Of a stretch of DNA of 40,649 nt, positions 18,333 through 26,893 are shown piece after piece. The translations under genes were made by a program, and so were the position numbers. Numbering within the stretch: position 1 is the first letter of the stretch; every line of letters starts with the position of its first letter. This DNA is from an uncultured Pelagibacteraceae bacterium (GTDB taxonomy: Bacteria > Pseudomonadota > Alphaproteobacteria > Pelagibacterales > Pelagibacteraceae). Location of the stretch: positions 10,001-50,649 of the forward strand of contig CACFIL010000007.1 in assembly GCA_902566315.1 (NCBI GenBank), read 5' to 3'. The notes under the pieces were generated by a model. That model ran no database searches. It had not been told where the DNA came from and was given only the letters and a program-made list of their open reading frames with translations.

Positions 18333-19160
18333 TTATTTTTGTCTAAATTTGTCAGATTTATAAACACCTAGAACGTGCATATCTTGACAATGCAGACCCA
18401 ATTCCTCAAGTGAGTTTTTAATTTTAGGAGATTCTATGTGTCCATCAATATCACATAGAAAAAAATATGAGGAAAATGAGTTCTTTTCAGGAAAACTTTG
18501 TAGTTTGCTCATATTAACTCCATTTATTGCAAATCCTGAGAGTGCAGAGTAAAGAGCAGCAGGTTTACTTTTCAACTTAAATAATATTGATGTTATATGA
18601 TTATCATCAGAAAAATCTGGCTGAAAAATATCTTTACCAAGTAATAAAAATCTAGTCACGTTATCTTTATCATCTTGGACACTTTCTTGTAGAATTTTTA
18701 GACCATATATTTCTGCACTAAGACTAGAAGCTATAGCAGCTTTAGATTTGTCTTTAGCTTCTGAAACAAATTTTGCTGAACCAGCTGTATCTGCTCTAAC
18801 ATTTTCTATAAATTTTTTTTTCTTAATGAAATTTGAAGATTGGCTTAATGCTTGTGCGTGTGAATAAACATCTTTTATGTCTTCTATTTTGGAATCTTTT
18901 AATCCTAATAGATTATGATTAATTGGAAAAAAATGCTCTGCATAAATATTTAGTCTGTATTTAAAGATTAAATATTCAACACCAATATTTCCAGTTGTTT
19001 TATTTGACTCTGGAATTAAAGATTTTATTGAATTATCTTCACTAGACCTTTCAAAGCATTCATCAAATGTTTTGCAAGGTATTGTTTCACTCTCTGGATA
19101 CATTTTTTTAGCACAACTATCGCTATAACTTCCTGCAACACCTTGATAAGCAATTTTCAT
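18333..19160 (-). CDS. pheA: Prephenate dehydratase
   Basis: This enzyme converts prephenate to phenylpyruvate for phenylalanine synthesis. The 275-residue monofunctional enzyme (no chorismate mutase domain) has the family opening IAYQGVAGSYSDSCAKKMYP, the catalytic region ending in the D-N-V-T-R-F block (VQDDKDNVTRFLLLG, about residue 170), and a C-terminal ACT domain (SILFKLKSKPAALYSALSGF, then NMSKLQSFPEK) that normally senses phenylalanine. Its start overlaps the kdsB stop by 4 nt, so the two are translationally coupled. Confidence 0.95.
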   Translation of the reverse strand: MKIAYQGVAGSYSDSCAKKMYPESETIPCKTFDECFERSSEDNSIKSLIPESNKTTGNIGVEYLIFKYRLNIYAEHFFPINHNLLGLKDSKIEDIKDVYSHAQALSQSSNFIKKKKFIENVRADTAGSAKFVSEAKDKSKAAIASSLSAEIYGLKILQESVQDDKDNVTRFLLLGKDIFQPDFSDDNHITSILFKLKSKPAALYSALSGFAINGVNMSKLQSFPEKNSFSSYFFLCDIDGHIESPKIKNSLEELGLHCQDMHVLGVYKSDKFRQK

Positions 19161-19900
19161 AATTTAATTTTATATTCCATAATTTTTTTTATTTCTAGAT
19201 AATCTTCATCTGTGTCTACGCCAATTGGTTTGGTTTTTGCTAATCCTACGTCTATATCAATATTATTATCCATTAGTCTTAGTTGCTCTAATTTTTGTGA
19301 TTTTTCATTCTGAGTTTGCTCTAATTGAACAAACTTTTCTAAATATGAAACATTATAAATATAAATCCCAATATGATGGTAAATATTTTTTTGAGTATTT
19401 TTAATTTCTCTTGTGAATGATGATGCTATTGATAAATTATTTTGATGAAGTTCCTCTTTTGTAGTAACTTTTACAATATTTTTGTTTGTGAAAAATTTTT
19501 CGTCTTCAATTTGACAAGCTAATGTTGAAATTTTAGATTTTTTTTCAATTGTTTTTTTGAGGAGATTAGTAACATCCTCAATATCAAGCATTGGTTCATC
19601 TCCTTGAAGATTTATTACATATTCAATATTGTCATCTCTTAACTCTTGATAAGCCTCAAAAATTCTGTCAGTTCCAGTTTTATGATCTTTTTTGGTTAAA
19701 ATACATTTTCCTCCAAGTTTAGTGACCTCTTCAAATATTTCTTTATCACCGGTTGCAACATAACTTTCTCCAATAAGAGATGATTTTGCAATTTTATAAA
19801 CATGATTGATAATTGAAATATTATTGATTTTTAATAAAGGTTTATTTGGTAACCTTGTTGCAGCTAATCTTGAAGGGATTAAAATTACTGTATTGCTCAT
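19157..19900 (-). CDS. kdsB: 3-deoxy-manno-octulosonate cytidylyltransferase
   Basis: KdsB activates KDO as CMP-KDO for lipopolysaccharide core synthesis. The 247-residue protein has the nucleotide-binding start ILIPSRLAATRLPNKPL, the GGKCILTKKDHKTGTDRIFEA block, INLQGDEPMLD and YHHIGIYIY. With kdsD and lptC/lptB further on, it shows that the organism makes a KDO-containing LPS. An inverted repeat lies in its leader (19914-19930). Confidence 0.95.
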   Translation of the reverse strand: MSNTVILIPSRLAATRLPNKPLLKINNISIINHVYKIAKSSLIGESYVATGDKEIFEEVTKLGGKCILTKKDHKTGTDRIFEAYQELRDDNIEYVINLQGDEPMLDIEDVTNLLKKTIEKKSKISTLACQIEDEKFFTNKNIVKVTTKEELHQNNLSIASSFTREIKNTQKNIYHHIGIYIYNVSYLEKFVQLEQTQNEKSQKLEQLRLMDNNIDIDVGLAKTKPIGVDTDEDYLEIKKIMEYKIKL

Positions 19901-19913
19901 AAACTAAGTTTTA

Positions 19914-19930
19914 TGCGTCTTTCAGACGCA
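19914..19930. promoter_or_regulatory. Inverted repeat in the kdsB-cytochrome c spacer
   Basis: TGCGTCT and AGACGCA flank the triplet TTC, a perfect 7-bp stem with a 3-nt loop. Its G+C content is far above that of the surrounding A+T-rich spacer. On the minus strand it lies 13 nt upstream of the kdsB ATG, so it is either a hairpin in the kdsB 5' leader or an operator. No U-run follows it on the minus strand; on the plus strand a T10 run begins 20 nt later, too far for a classical terminator. The role is unknown. Confidence 0.5.
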
Positions 19931-19996
19931 ATAATTAAATTTAAATTTAGTTTTTTTTTTGTTTAACATGTTATACGAGGTTAATAATTAAAAATC

Positions 19997-20527
19997 ATGG
20001 ACTCATTTGAAATTAATAAAATTATAGCAGCGGTAGTTGTTATTTTTGTTGTTATATTTGGAATAACGAAAATTTCAGACATTATCTATTACGTAGAAAA
20101 GCCGAGTCAATCAGCTTATAAAGTTGAATTTGCTGAAACAGATGGCACGAAAACTTCTGCAGCTGTTGAAGCAGTTGATATTTCTGCTCTATTAGCCATG
20201 GGAAGTGTTGATCATGGAAAGAAAGTATTTAAGAAATGTAGCGCATGTCATTCAATTAAAAAAGGTGGAAGAAACAATATTGGCCCGGCACTTTATAATG
20301 TGTTAGGTAGAAATATGGGTGCTCTGGAAGATTACAAATACTCAAAAGCCCTGATTGCATTTGGAAAAGATTGGACATTCCAAGAGATGAATAGTTTTTT
20401 AATTAAACCTGCTTCATATATAAAGGGTACCAAAATGGCTTTCGCAGGATTAAAAAAAGAGAAAGATAGAGCTTCAGTAATTCTATATATGAATGCTAAT
20501 GCTGATAGTCCTTTACAACTACCTTAG
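19997..20527 (+). CDS. Membrane-anchored cytochrome c (CycM type)
   Basis: A 176-residue class I c-type cytochrome anchored by an uncleaved N-terminal transmembrane helix (about residues 8-30), followed by a flexible linker (36-70) and the haem domain. The haem attachment motif is CSACH (81-85), and the distal ligand is probably M146 in GTKMAFAG. The sequence GPALYNVLGR is typical of the mitochondrial-like cytochromes c. In related alphaproteobacteria CycM passes electrons from the bc1 complex to the aa3 oxidase. It diverges from kdsB and its 3' end overlaps argF by 9 nt. Confidence 0.93.
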   Translation: MDSFEINKIIAAVVVIFVVIFGITKISDIIYYVEKPSQSAYKVEFAETDGTKTSAAVEAVDISALLAMGSVDHGKKVFKKCSACHSIKKGGRNNIGPALYNVLGRNMGALEDYKYSKALIAFGKDWTFQEMNSFLIKPASYIKGTKMAFAGLKKEKDRASVILYMNANADSPLQLP

Positions 20528-21451
20528 TTTACCAAAACAATATAATAAAATACTCTTTTGAACATAAACTCTGTTTAGAGCTTGTTGCCATACTTTAGAT
20601 TGTTTTCCAAGAAACACTTCTTCTGTAACTTCATTTCCTCTTGGTAGACAATGTAAAAATATTGCATCTTTCTTTGCTAAATTCATAGTTTTTGTATCAA
20701 CTTTAAAATTTTTAAATGATTTAAGTTTCTTTTTCTTATTAACTTTATCATTTAAAGAAATGATTTTGTCTGTCATTACAACATCAGAATTTTTAATGGC
20801 TATTTCTTTTTTATTAAAAATTTTTATTTTTCCTTTCTGTTTTTTTATCAAAGAAATAAGCTTTTTATTTGGCTGATAGCTTTTAGGGCATGCAATATTT
20901 AAAGAAATAGAAAATTTTATACTAGCTTCTATTAAACTATTCATCATGTTGTTGTTAGCATCTCCTATCCAACATAGTTTTAATTTTGAAATACTTTTCT
21001 TTTTAATTTCTTGAATAGTGAAAATATCTGACAAAATCTGAGTGGGATGTGAGGATGGACTTAATCCATTAATTACTGGTATACTTGAGTATTTTCTGAA
21101 TTGATCTAATTTTTTATCTGAATCTGTTCTCAACATAAAAGCATTACCATAAGTTGATAAAATTTTAGATGTGTCTGCTATACTTTCACTACCAATACCT
21201 AGGTGTAACTCCTCTGGTCTTAACGTTAAAGATCCTCCACCTAATTGTTTAATAGCCAAATAAAAACTTAATCTAGTTCTAAGGCTAGATTTTTCAAACA
21301 TCTGTAAAAGAATTTTACCCTTTAAAGGTGAGTCTTTATCTGGATCAAGAGTATTTAATTTTTTTCTTTTTGATTTTCTATTTTTTGCATCAGAAATAAT
21401 TTTTTTTAAATCTTTTAGGGAAATATCTCTAATATGAAGAAAATTTTTCAT
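20519..21451 (-). CDS. argF: Ornithine carbamoyltransferase
   Basis: This enzyme forms citrulline from ornithine and carbamoyl phosphate. The 310-residue protein contains the carbamoyl-phosphate motif as SLRTRLSF (most enzymes have STRTR, so T is replaced by L), the HPTQ motif (SHPTQILSDI), WIGDANNNMMNSL and the ornithine-side HCLPRG near the C-terminus. The last motif separates it from aspartate carbamoyltransferase. The start overlaps the argD stop by 4 nt, so the pair is one operon. Confidence 0.94.
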   Translation of the reverse strand: MKNFLHIRDISLKDLKKIISDAKNRKSKRKKLNTLDPDKDSPLKGKILLQMFEKSSLRTRLSFYLAIKQLGGGSLTLRPEELHLGIGSESIADTSKILSTYGNAFMLRTDSDKKLDQFRKYSSIPVINGLSPSSHPTQILSDIFTIQEIKKKSISKLKLCWIGDANNNMMNSLIEASIKFSISLNIACPKSYQPNKKLISLIKKQKGKIKIFNKKEIAIKNSDVVMTDKIISLNDKVNKKKKLKSFKNFKVDTKTMNLAKKDAIFLHCLPRGNEVTEEVFLGKQSKVWQQALNRVYVQKSILLYCFGKLR

Positions 21452-22620
21452 TTTTTTTTATATCCTTCACAAACTTTATTGATAATTTTTAAAGCTGTAT
21501 TTATTTCATTTTTATTAACATTTAATGGGGGCAAAATTCTTATAACATTCTCAGCTGCTCTAATTGTTAATAGTTTATTTTTCAGTAAACTTTGTATGAA
21601 TTTTGTCTGGTCATGATGTAATTGTATTCCCAAAATTAATCCTATTCCTCTTATATCTTTAATAATATTTGGAAATTTGATTTTAATTTTGTTTAATTCT
21701 GAAATAAAATATTTTGAATTACTTTTGACTTTTGAAAGAAAGCCTTTACTGAAAATTTCATCCATTACAGCATTGCCAACTGACATTGCTAGAGGGTTCC
21801 CGCCAAAAGTAGATCCATGTGTACCTGGAACCATAGCCTTAGAAACTTTTTTTGTCATTAATACTGCACCTATTGGGAACCCACCTCCAATTCCTTTTGC
21901 AATTGGAACTATATCTGGCTTTATGTTTGCATATTCATAGGAAAAAAACTTTCCTGATCTACCAATTCCACACTGAACTTCATCCAAAATAAGAAGAATT
22001 TTTTTTTTATTACAAATCTTTCTCAATTCTCTAAGACACCATGAAGGTATGACTTTTATACCTCCTTCGCCCATTATTGGTTCAATCATTATAGCAGCTG
22101 TTTTACTTGTAATTTTTCTTTTTAGTTCCTTGTGGTTCCCAAATTTAAAATGATCAAATCCACTCACTTTTGGTCCAAATCCTTCGACCATTTTTTTAGA
22201 TCCACTGGCATTTATTGCTGCGATAGTTCTTCCGTGAAAAGAATTTTTTATACATAAAATTCTATTTTTTTCTTTTTGACCCATTGAATAAAAATATCTT
22301 CTAGCAACTTTTATAGCAGCCTCTGTAGCTTCAGCTCCACTATTTTGAAAAATAACTGCATCAGCAAAAGTTCTATTTGTTAATTTTTTGGCCAATTCTT
22401 CTCCCTCTGGAATTATAAAGGAGTTAGAAACATGCCAAAGTTTTTTTGATTGTTTGTTTATTGCTTTTACTAAATTTGGGTTAGCATGACCTAAAGAATT
22501 AACAGCAATTCCTTGAACAAAATCTAAAAACTTTATTCCTTTTTTTGTATATAAATAAGATCCTTTACCTTTGTTGAAAGATAGGTTTCTTCTTTTATAG
22601 TTTTTTGCTAAAGAACTCAT
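21448..22620 (-). CDS. argD: Acetylornithine aminotransferase
   Basis: A PLP-dependent class III aminotransferase that makes N-acetylornithine, the ArgJ substrate. From the chosen ATG at 22620 it has 390 residues, with the FVQGIAVNSLGHANP start region, the NSGAEATEAAIKVAR phosphate-site block, LILDEVQCGIGRSGKFF and the PLP lysine in AKGIGGGFPIGA. An in-frame upstream start at 22659 would add 13 residues overlapping the permease gene; the internal ATG leaves a 7-nt gap and fits the family N-terminus. Other omega-aminotransferases are similar, but argF next door supports ArgD. Confidence 0.94.
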   Translation of the reverse strand: MSSLAKNYKRRNLSFNKGKGSYLYTKKGIKFLDFVQGIAVNSLGHANPNLVKAINKQSKKLWHVSNSFIIPEGEELAKKLTNRTFADAVIFQNSGAEATEAAIKVARRYFYSMGQKEKNRILCIKNSFHGRTIAAINASGSKKMVEGFGPKVSGFDHFKFGNHKELKRKITSKTAAIMIEPIMGEGGIKVIPSWCLRELRKICNKKKILLILDEVQCGIGRSGKFFSYEYANIKPDIVPIAKGIGGGFPIGAVLMTKKVSKAMVPGTHGSTFGGNPLAMSVGNAVMDEIFSKGFLSKVKSNSKYFISELNKIKIKFPNIIKDIRGIGLILGIQLHHDQTKFIQSLLKNKLLTIRAAENVIRILPPLNVNKNEINTALKIINKVCEGYKKK

Positions 22621-22627
22621 ATTTATA

Positions 22628-23440
22628 TTATGATTTAATTTTATAACCTTTGTGCACAAGAAAGTAAGCGAAATAAGTAATAATCAAACTTAAAAAAGTT
22701 AATAAGGTAATACCATATATTACCGAACCATCTAATTGACCAATAAAAGAATATCTAAATCCATCTATCATATGAAAAAAAGGATTATAATTACTTAAAA
22801 TTTTTAAAAAATTAGGGAGACTTTCAATGCTATAAAAAGTGCCACTTAAAAAACTTAAAGGTACTATTATAAAGTTAGTAACTGTGCTCATTTGATCAAA
22901 TTTGTCTGCATATAATCCAACAATTACTCCTAAAGAACCCATAAATAATCCACCCAAAAACAAATAAACAAACCATAAAAGAAAATTTTCTATTGATAAA
23001 TCTATAAAAACTATAAATATTATGGTCGAGGCTGATGCAATTAATAAACCTCTTGCAGCTGAGGCGAGTGTTATTGCAAAAACAACCTCTGATGATGATA
23101 AAGGACTATGTACAACATCAGTAATTGTTCCCATCATTTTACCCATCATCAATGAGGAGCTTGAATGTGCAAAACTTTGTTGAATTACTTGCATCATTAT
23201 TAAACCACTAGCTAAAAATTCTATATATGAAACTCCCAATACATCTGCTCTTTGATCGCCTATTGCTAAAGATATTACAGTTAAAAATAAAATGCTCGTT
23301 AATATTGGTCCAAACAAAGTCTGTCCTGAAACTGTTAGAAATCTTAAAACTTCTTTTTTAAATAAAGAGTAAGTGCCAACCCAATTTACAAGCCCAAATC
23401 TTCTTACTCCAGTTTGATATTTTTTCTGTAATTCAACCAT
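22628..23440 (-). CDS. ABC-2 type transporter permease
   Basis: A 270-residue polytopic membrane protein with about six hydrophobic segments and the ABC-2 permease signature near the C-terminus (PLSFLSGTFYSIESLPNFLKILSNYNPF, residues about 197-224, including the typical FLSGxFxP-like loop). It resembles the YadH/NodJ-type exporters. No ATP-binding partner is adjacent, so the cognate ATPase must be elsewhere or unlinked. The substrate is unknown. It is the first gene of a minus-strand run with argD and argF. Confidence 0.87.
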   Translation of the reverse strand: MVELQKKYQTGVRRFGLVNWVGTYSLFKKEVLRFLTVSGQTLFGPILTSILFLTVISLAIGDQRADVLGVSYIEFLASGLIMMQVIQQSFAHSSSSLMMGKMMGTITDVVHSPLSSSEVVFAITLASAARGLLIASASTIIFIVFIDLSIENFLLWFVYLFLGGLFMGSLGVIVGLYADKFDQMSTVTNFIIVPLSFLSGTFYSIESLPNFLKILSNYNPFFHMIDGFRYSFIGQLDGSVIYGITLLTFLSLIITYFAYFLVHKGYKIKS

Positions 23441-23443
23441 AAG

Positions 23444-23459
23444 TGTTTATTAATAAACA
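23444..23459. promoter_or_regulatory. 16-bp perfect palindrome upstream of the permease gene
   Basis: TGTTTATTAATAAACA reads identically on both strands and begins 4 bp from the permease start codon, in the 127-bp spacer shared with gcrA. It could be an operator for a dimeric regulator or could occlude the ribosome-binding site as a hairpin. In such A+T-rich DNA a chance palindrome is also quite possible. Confidence 0.35.
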
Positions 23460-23510
23460 TTTTTTCTAATATTTGTTAAAAAACAGAAAAAAAAGCTTGT
23501 TAAGGGACAA

Positions 23511-23539
23511 TTAATGTGATTTCAAGATAATGTTATAAT
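23511..23539 (+). promoter_or_regulatory. Candidate gcrA promoter
   Basis: TTAATG (23511-23516) and a perfect TATAAT (23534-23539) are 17 nt apart, and the gcrA ATG is at 23568. The -10 is good and the -35 is weak. Confidence 0.4.
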
Positions 23540-23567
23540 AAAAACTATACATACTAAATGTAGTTAT

Positions 23568-24062
23568 ATGGGCTGGACAGAAGAAAAGGTTAATAAACTT
23601 AAAGAACTTTGGGGTAAAGGGCAAACAGCCAGTCAAATTGCTGAAATAATTGGGGGAGTTACTAGAAATGCAGTAATTGGTAAAGCGCATAGACTGAATT
23701 TGTCAGCTAAAATTAAAACTAGATCCACTGTATCACAAAATTTAGTTGGAACAGTAAAACCAAATAATAATTTAGTAAAAGGAAGTAGAAAACAGAGATT
23801 TAGATCTCTACTTTTAGACAAAAACTTTGAACCATCAAAAAATCTTCAATTAGAGGACTTAAATGAGCAAACTTGTAAATATATGGAAGGTCACCCTGAT
23901 GAAAAAGACTCATCGTTTTGCGGTAGAAAAACTGTTGAGAAGTTTTCTTATTGCCCGTTGCACCTAATGATTGTTTTTCAGCCAAAAGGAAAAAAGGAAG
24001 ATGTAATAGAAAAAGATGATGAGATGCCAAAATTTATCGAAAAAAAAATAAAATCTGCGTAA
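23568..24062 (+). CDS. gcrA: GcrA-type cell cycle regulator
   Basis: GcrA is an alphaproteobacterial sigma70-binding activator that acts at promoters methylated by CcrM at GANTC. The 164-residue protein keeps both conserved ends. The N-terminal helix-turn-helix is MGWTEEKVNKLKELWGKGQTASQIAEII, with GVTRNAVIGKAHRLNLS (about residues 30-46); the C-terminal sigma-interacting part is TCKYMEGHPD, FCGRK and YCPLHLMIVFQP. The middle is variable. Its stop abuts the convergent SHOCT gene with a 1-nt gap. CcrM is not in the window. Confidence 0.93.
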   Translation: MGWTEEKVNKLKELWGKGQTASQIAEIIGGVTRNAVIGKAHRLNLSAKIKTRSTVSQNLVGTVKPNNNLVKGSRKQRFRSLLLDKNFEPSKNLQLEDLNEQTCKYMEGHPDEKDSSFCGRKTVEKFSYCPLHLMIVFQPKGKKEDVIEKDDEMPKFIEKKIKSA

Positions 24063-24063
24063 T

Positions 24064-24318
24064 TTATTTTAGTATTTTTTCTTTAGCCTTTTTAAATTCA
24101 TTTTCGTCAATTATTCCTTTATCATATAATTCTTTTAAATCTTTAATTTGACTTGTTATTTCTAAATTCTGGTTACTGTTTTCACTAAATTTGTCTAAAT
24201 TTTTTTCTTCTTTGATTGTTTGTTTTGCCTCAACTCCTCTAGTAATAGCTTTAACAGCAATAGACAAAACAAATGCTAAAATTAAAAAGACAATTACATA
24301 TATTATATTACTTAACAT
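24064..24318 (-). CDS. Small membrane protein with C-terminal SHOCT domain
   Basis: An 84-residue protein with one N-terminal transmembrane helix (about 4-24), a polar linker, and a C-terminal block QIKDLKELYDKGIIDENEFKKAKEKIL that matches the short SHOCT domain pattern (a Leu-x-x-Leu ... G-x-I-[ST/D]-x-E-E-F-x-x-x-K-x-x-L motif). SHOCT domains occur in many oligomerising proteins of unknown function. The ATG overlaps the stop codon of the upstream NDUFA9-like gene by one base (TAATG), so it is cotranslated with it. Confidence 0.8.
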   Translation of the reverse strand: MLSNIIYVIVFLILAFVLSIAVKAITRGVEAKQTIKEEKNLDKFSENSNQNLEITSQIKDLKELYDKGIIDENEFKKAKEKILK

Positions 24319-25283
24319 TAACTTAATTTATCAATTCTTTTCTTGGAGAATTGTCCTCCACTAGTCCAATTGAAGCTATAGCGGTTTATTTCATCTTCAA
24401 ACTTTTTATTTGCTTCAATTTTTATATCTAAATTTGTTTTATATTTTTTAGAAACAATATTATCATATTTAAGTAAATTAAGTTGATCTATAGTTAAAAG
24501 TGGCTTTGGCATTAACTGAAATAATTTGGCATTGAATTTTGCTAAAGGCAAAGGCAAAGAAAACAATAATCTTTTTTTATTAATTGATTTTAAAATTTTT
24601 AATAATATTTCTTTGAATGTTAAAACTTCAGGGCCGATACATTCTATTGTTTCTCCAGTCATTTTTTTTTGTATAATTTCAAAAATAATATTTGCAATAT
24701 CAGAAACATGTATTGGAGTAAATTTCGTTTTTCCCTCATAATATAACGGCATAATGGGAAGCACATTAAATAAATTCATAAAGTTTGTAGTAAAATTATC
24801 ATCAACTGAATATACAATTGAGGGCTTTAAAATAATAGAGTTTGGAAAATTTTTACGGACTTTTTCTTCACCACTTAATTTACTTTTAGCATAGTTGCTG
24901 TCTGTAGCAGTCTCTAAACCTAAAGCTGATAAATGAATAAACTGTTTAAGAGAATTTTTTAGAGCCAATTTTGACAATAATGATGGTAAAACAGAATGTA
25001 TCAAATCAAATTCATTTTTCTTCTTTTCAAATAAAATGCCTATTAAATTGATACATATTGAAGATTTTTTCATCAAATTTGAGATTTCCTCTTCATTAAA
25101 TATCTTTATTTCCTCAAGATCTAAATAACCATAATTTGATTGTGTTTTTATTTGATAACCTTTCTGATGAATACTTCTAGTTACCGCAATAACCCTATAA
25201 TTATTTTTTGTAAATTTTCTTATTAAAGATTTTCCAATTTGGCCAGATGCACCGAATATTAAAATTGAATCCTGATTTTTCAT
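24318..25283 (-). CDS. NDUFA9-like NAD(P)-binding protein (atypical SDR)
   Basis: A 321-residue Rossmann protein of the extended/atypical short-chain dehydrogenase type, related to the 39-kDa NDUFA9 subunit of mitochondrial complex I and its alphaproteobacterial homologues. It shows the nucleotide motif ILIFGASGQIGKSLI (about residues 7-21), a conserved NLIGIL block, the HLSALGLE and Y-x3-K-like YAKSKLSGEE motif, and KPSIVYSVDDNF. I chose the ATG at 25283 because the Rossmann strand starts just after it; an upstream in-frame start would overlap rnd. Whether it is a complex I subunit or a quinone-related enzyme cannot be told here. Confidence 0.82.
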   Translation of the reverse strand: MKNQDSILIFGASGQIGKSLIRKFTKNNYRVIAVTRSIHQKGYQIKTQSNYGYLDLEEIKIFNEEEISNLMKKSSICINLIGILFEKKKNEFDLIHSVLPSLLSKLALKNSLKQFIHLSALGLETATDSNYAKSKLSGEEKVRKNFPNSIILKPSIVYSVDDNFTTNFMNLFNVLPIMPLYYEGKTKFTPIHVSDIANIIFEIIQKKMTGETIECIGPEVLTFKEILLKILKSINKKRLLFSLPLPLAKFNAKLFQLMPKPLLTIDQLNLLKYDNIVSKKYKTNLDIKIEANKKFEDEINRYSFNWTSGGQFSKKRIDKLS

Positions 25284-25299
25284 ATATATATATCTATTT

Positions 25300-25911
25300 A
25301 TGAATTTAGATATTAAATTACATAAACAAGATTTACCAGATGAAATAAAGTTCAGTGACAAGATAGCAATAGATTGCGAGTTTACCGGGCTTAATATTGA
25401 AAGAGATAGATTGTGTTTAATTCAAATATCCTCAGGTCAAAATGATGCACATATTATCCAATTAAACAAAGATAATTACAATGCTCCAAACCTTATTAAT
25501 ATTTTAAATAATGAAAAAATAAGTAAGTTGTTTCATTTCGCTAGAGCTGATCTTTTATTTATAAAGAAGTATTTAGGAGTAGATGTTAAAAATGTAAATT
25601 GTACAAAAATAATGAGTAAAATTGCTAGAAGTTATTCAGATAAACATGGTCTTAAAGATTTAATAAAAGAATTTATTGGAATTGACGTTAGTAAACAATT
25701 ACAGACGTCAGATTTTGGAGGAGAACTAACTGATAAACAGTTGAAATATTGTGCGCAAGATGTTGTTTATTTGCATAAAATTTATCTCGCATTAAAAAGG
25801 ATATTAGAGAGAGAGAAAAGAATTAATCTTTATGAAAGTACAATAAAATTTATAAACACAAGAGTCGAATTAGACTTTGCCTCATTTAAAGAGGATATAT
25901 GGTCTCACTGA
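25300..25911 (+). CDS. rnd: Ribonuclease D-like 3'-5' exonuclease
   Basis: A 203-residue DEDDy-type exonuclease domain without the HRDC domains of E. coli RNase D, a short form common in alphaproteobacteria. The catalytic motifs are visible: D-x-E in AIDCEFTGLN (about residues 29-31), the second Asp in HFARADLLFI, and Y/D in KYCAQDVVYLHKIY near residue 150. It probably trims 3' ends of tRNA or other RNAs. Its start lies only 16 nt from the divergent NDUFA9-like start. kdsD follows with a 1-nt gap. Confidence 0.88.
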   Translation: MNLDIKLHKQDLPDEIKFSDKIAIDCEFTGLNIERDRLCLIQISSGQNDAHIIQLNKDNYNAPNLINILNNEKISKLFHFARADLLFIKKYLGVDVKNVNCTKIMSKIARSYSDKHGLKDLIKEFIGIDVSKQLQTSDFGGELTDKQLKYCAQDVVYLHKIYLALKRILEREKRINLYESTIKFINTRVELDFASFKEDIWSH

Positions 25912-25912
25912 A

Positions 25913-26893
25913 ATGAGAAAACAAACATTAATAAATATTGCTAAAGAAGTTATTAAGATTGAAACAGACTCTCTTAAGAAACTCCAATCTAGTATTGGGA
26001 AGTCATTTGAGCAGATAATTAAAATAATTTTAAATTGTAAACACGGTAAAATTATTGTTTCCGGTGTTGGCAAAAGTGGGATAATTGGAAAGAAATGGTC
26101 CGCAACACTTTCATCAACAGGAACTCCATCGTTTTTTTTAGATGCATCAAATGCAAGTCATGGAGACATGGGGCAAATAACATCCAATGATGTTATAATA
26201 TTGATAAGTCTTAGTGGTGAGAGTGATGAACTAAAAAATATAATACAATTTGCATCTAGAAATAGAAATATAAGACTTATTGGTATTACATCTAAAAGAG
26301 ATTCCTTGCTGTACAAAAATGCAGATGTAAAATTTTTACTACCTGCTGTTACAGAGGCAGGCCCTGGTAACTTTGTTCCAACATCATCTACGACCGTTCA
26401 AATTGCATTAGGTGATGCAATAGCAATAGCATGCATGAGGTTTAAAAAATTTGGAAAGTTAGATTTTAAAAAGTTCCACCCGAGTGGTTCTTTATCGATT
26501 AAATTAAAAACAGTTGAAGATTTGATGTTAGTAGGAAGAAATATTCCTTTTGTTAATGAAAATATTAGCATGAAGACTGCATTAAAAAATATTGAAAAAA
26601 AAGGTCTTGGTGTAGTAATCGTAAAAGACCATCGAAGTAATACAAATGGAATTCTTACAGATGGTGACTTGAAAAGACTTTCAAATTTGAAATTTAATTT
26701 TCATAATTTAAAAATTAAGGAAGTTATGAAAAAAAAACCAATTAGTATTGATAAAAATATGCTAGCTGCACAAGCACTTTCTTTAATGAATGAAAAAAAA
26801 ATTACAAGTCTCTGTGTACATCAAAATAAAAAAAAAAATAGAACTATTGGATTTATTCACATTCATAATATTTTAAAAGCAAACATAACTTAG
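25913..26893 (+). CDS. kdsD: Arabinose-5-phosphate isomerase (KDO pathway)
   Basis: KdsD converts ribulose-5-phosphate to arabinose-5-phosphate, the first committed step to KDO. From the ATG at 25913 it has 326 residues: an SIS domain (VSGVGKSGIIGKKWSATLSS, then FLDASNASHGDMGQI, and SLSGESDELKNI), followed by two C-terminal CBS repeats (from about residue 205). The TTG at 25877 would overlap rnd and is less likely. It starts 1 nt after the rnd stop and is followed immediately by lptC. kdsC, which often lies next, is absent here. Confidence 0.94.
   Translation: MRKQTLINIAKEVIKIETDSLKKLQSSIGKSFEQIIKIILNCKHGKIIVSGVGKSGIIGKKWSATLSSTGTPSFFLDASNASHGDMGQITSNDVIILISLSGESDELKNIIQFASRNRNIRLIGITSKRDSLLYKNADVKFLLPAVTEAGPGNFVPTSSTTVQIALGDAIAIACMRFKKFGKLDFKKFHPSGSLSIKLKTVEDLMLVGRNIPFVNENISMKTALKNIEKKGLGVVIVKDHRSNTNGILTDGDLKRLSNLKFNFHNLKIKEVMKKKPISIDKNMLAAQALSLMNEKKITSLCVHQNKKKNRTIGFIHIHNILKANIT

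Noticed and set aside
22621..22659. Upstream start for argD adding 13 residues
   Set aside because: The extension overlaps the permease gene and does not match the family. The ATG at 22620 gives a normal N-terminus.
25284..25361. Upstream start for the NDUFA9-like gene
   Set aside because: It would overlap the first 62 bases of rnd on the other strand. The ATG at 25283 directly precedes the Rossmann strand.
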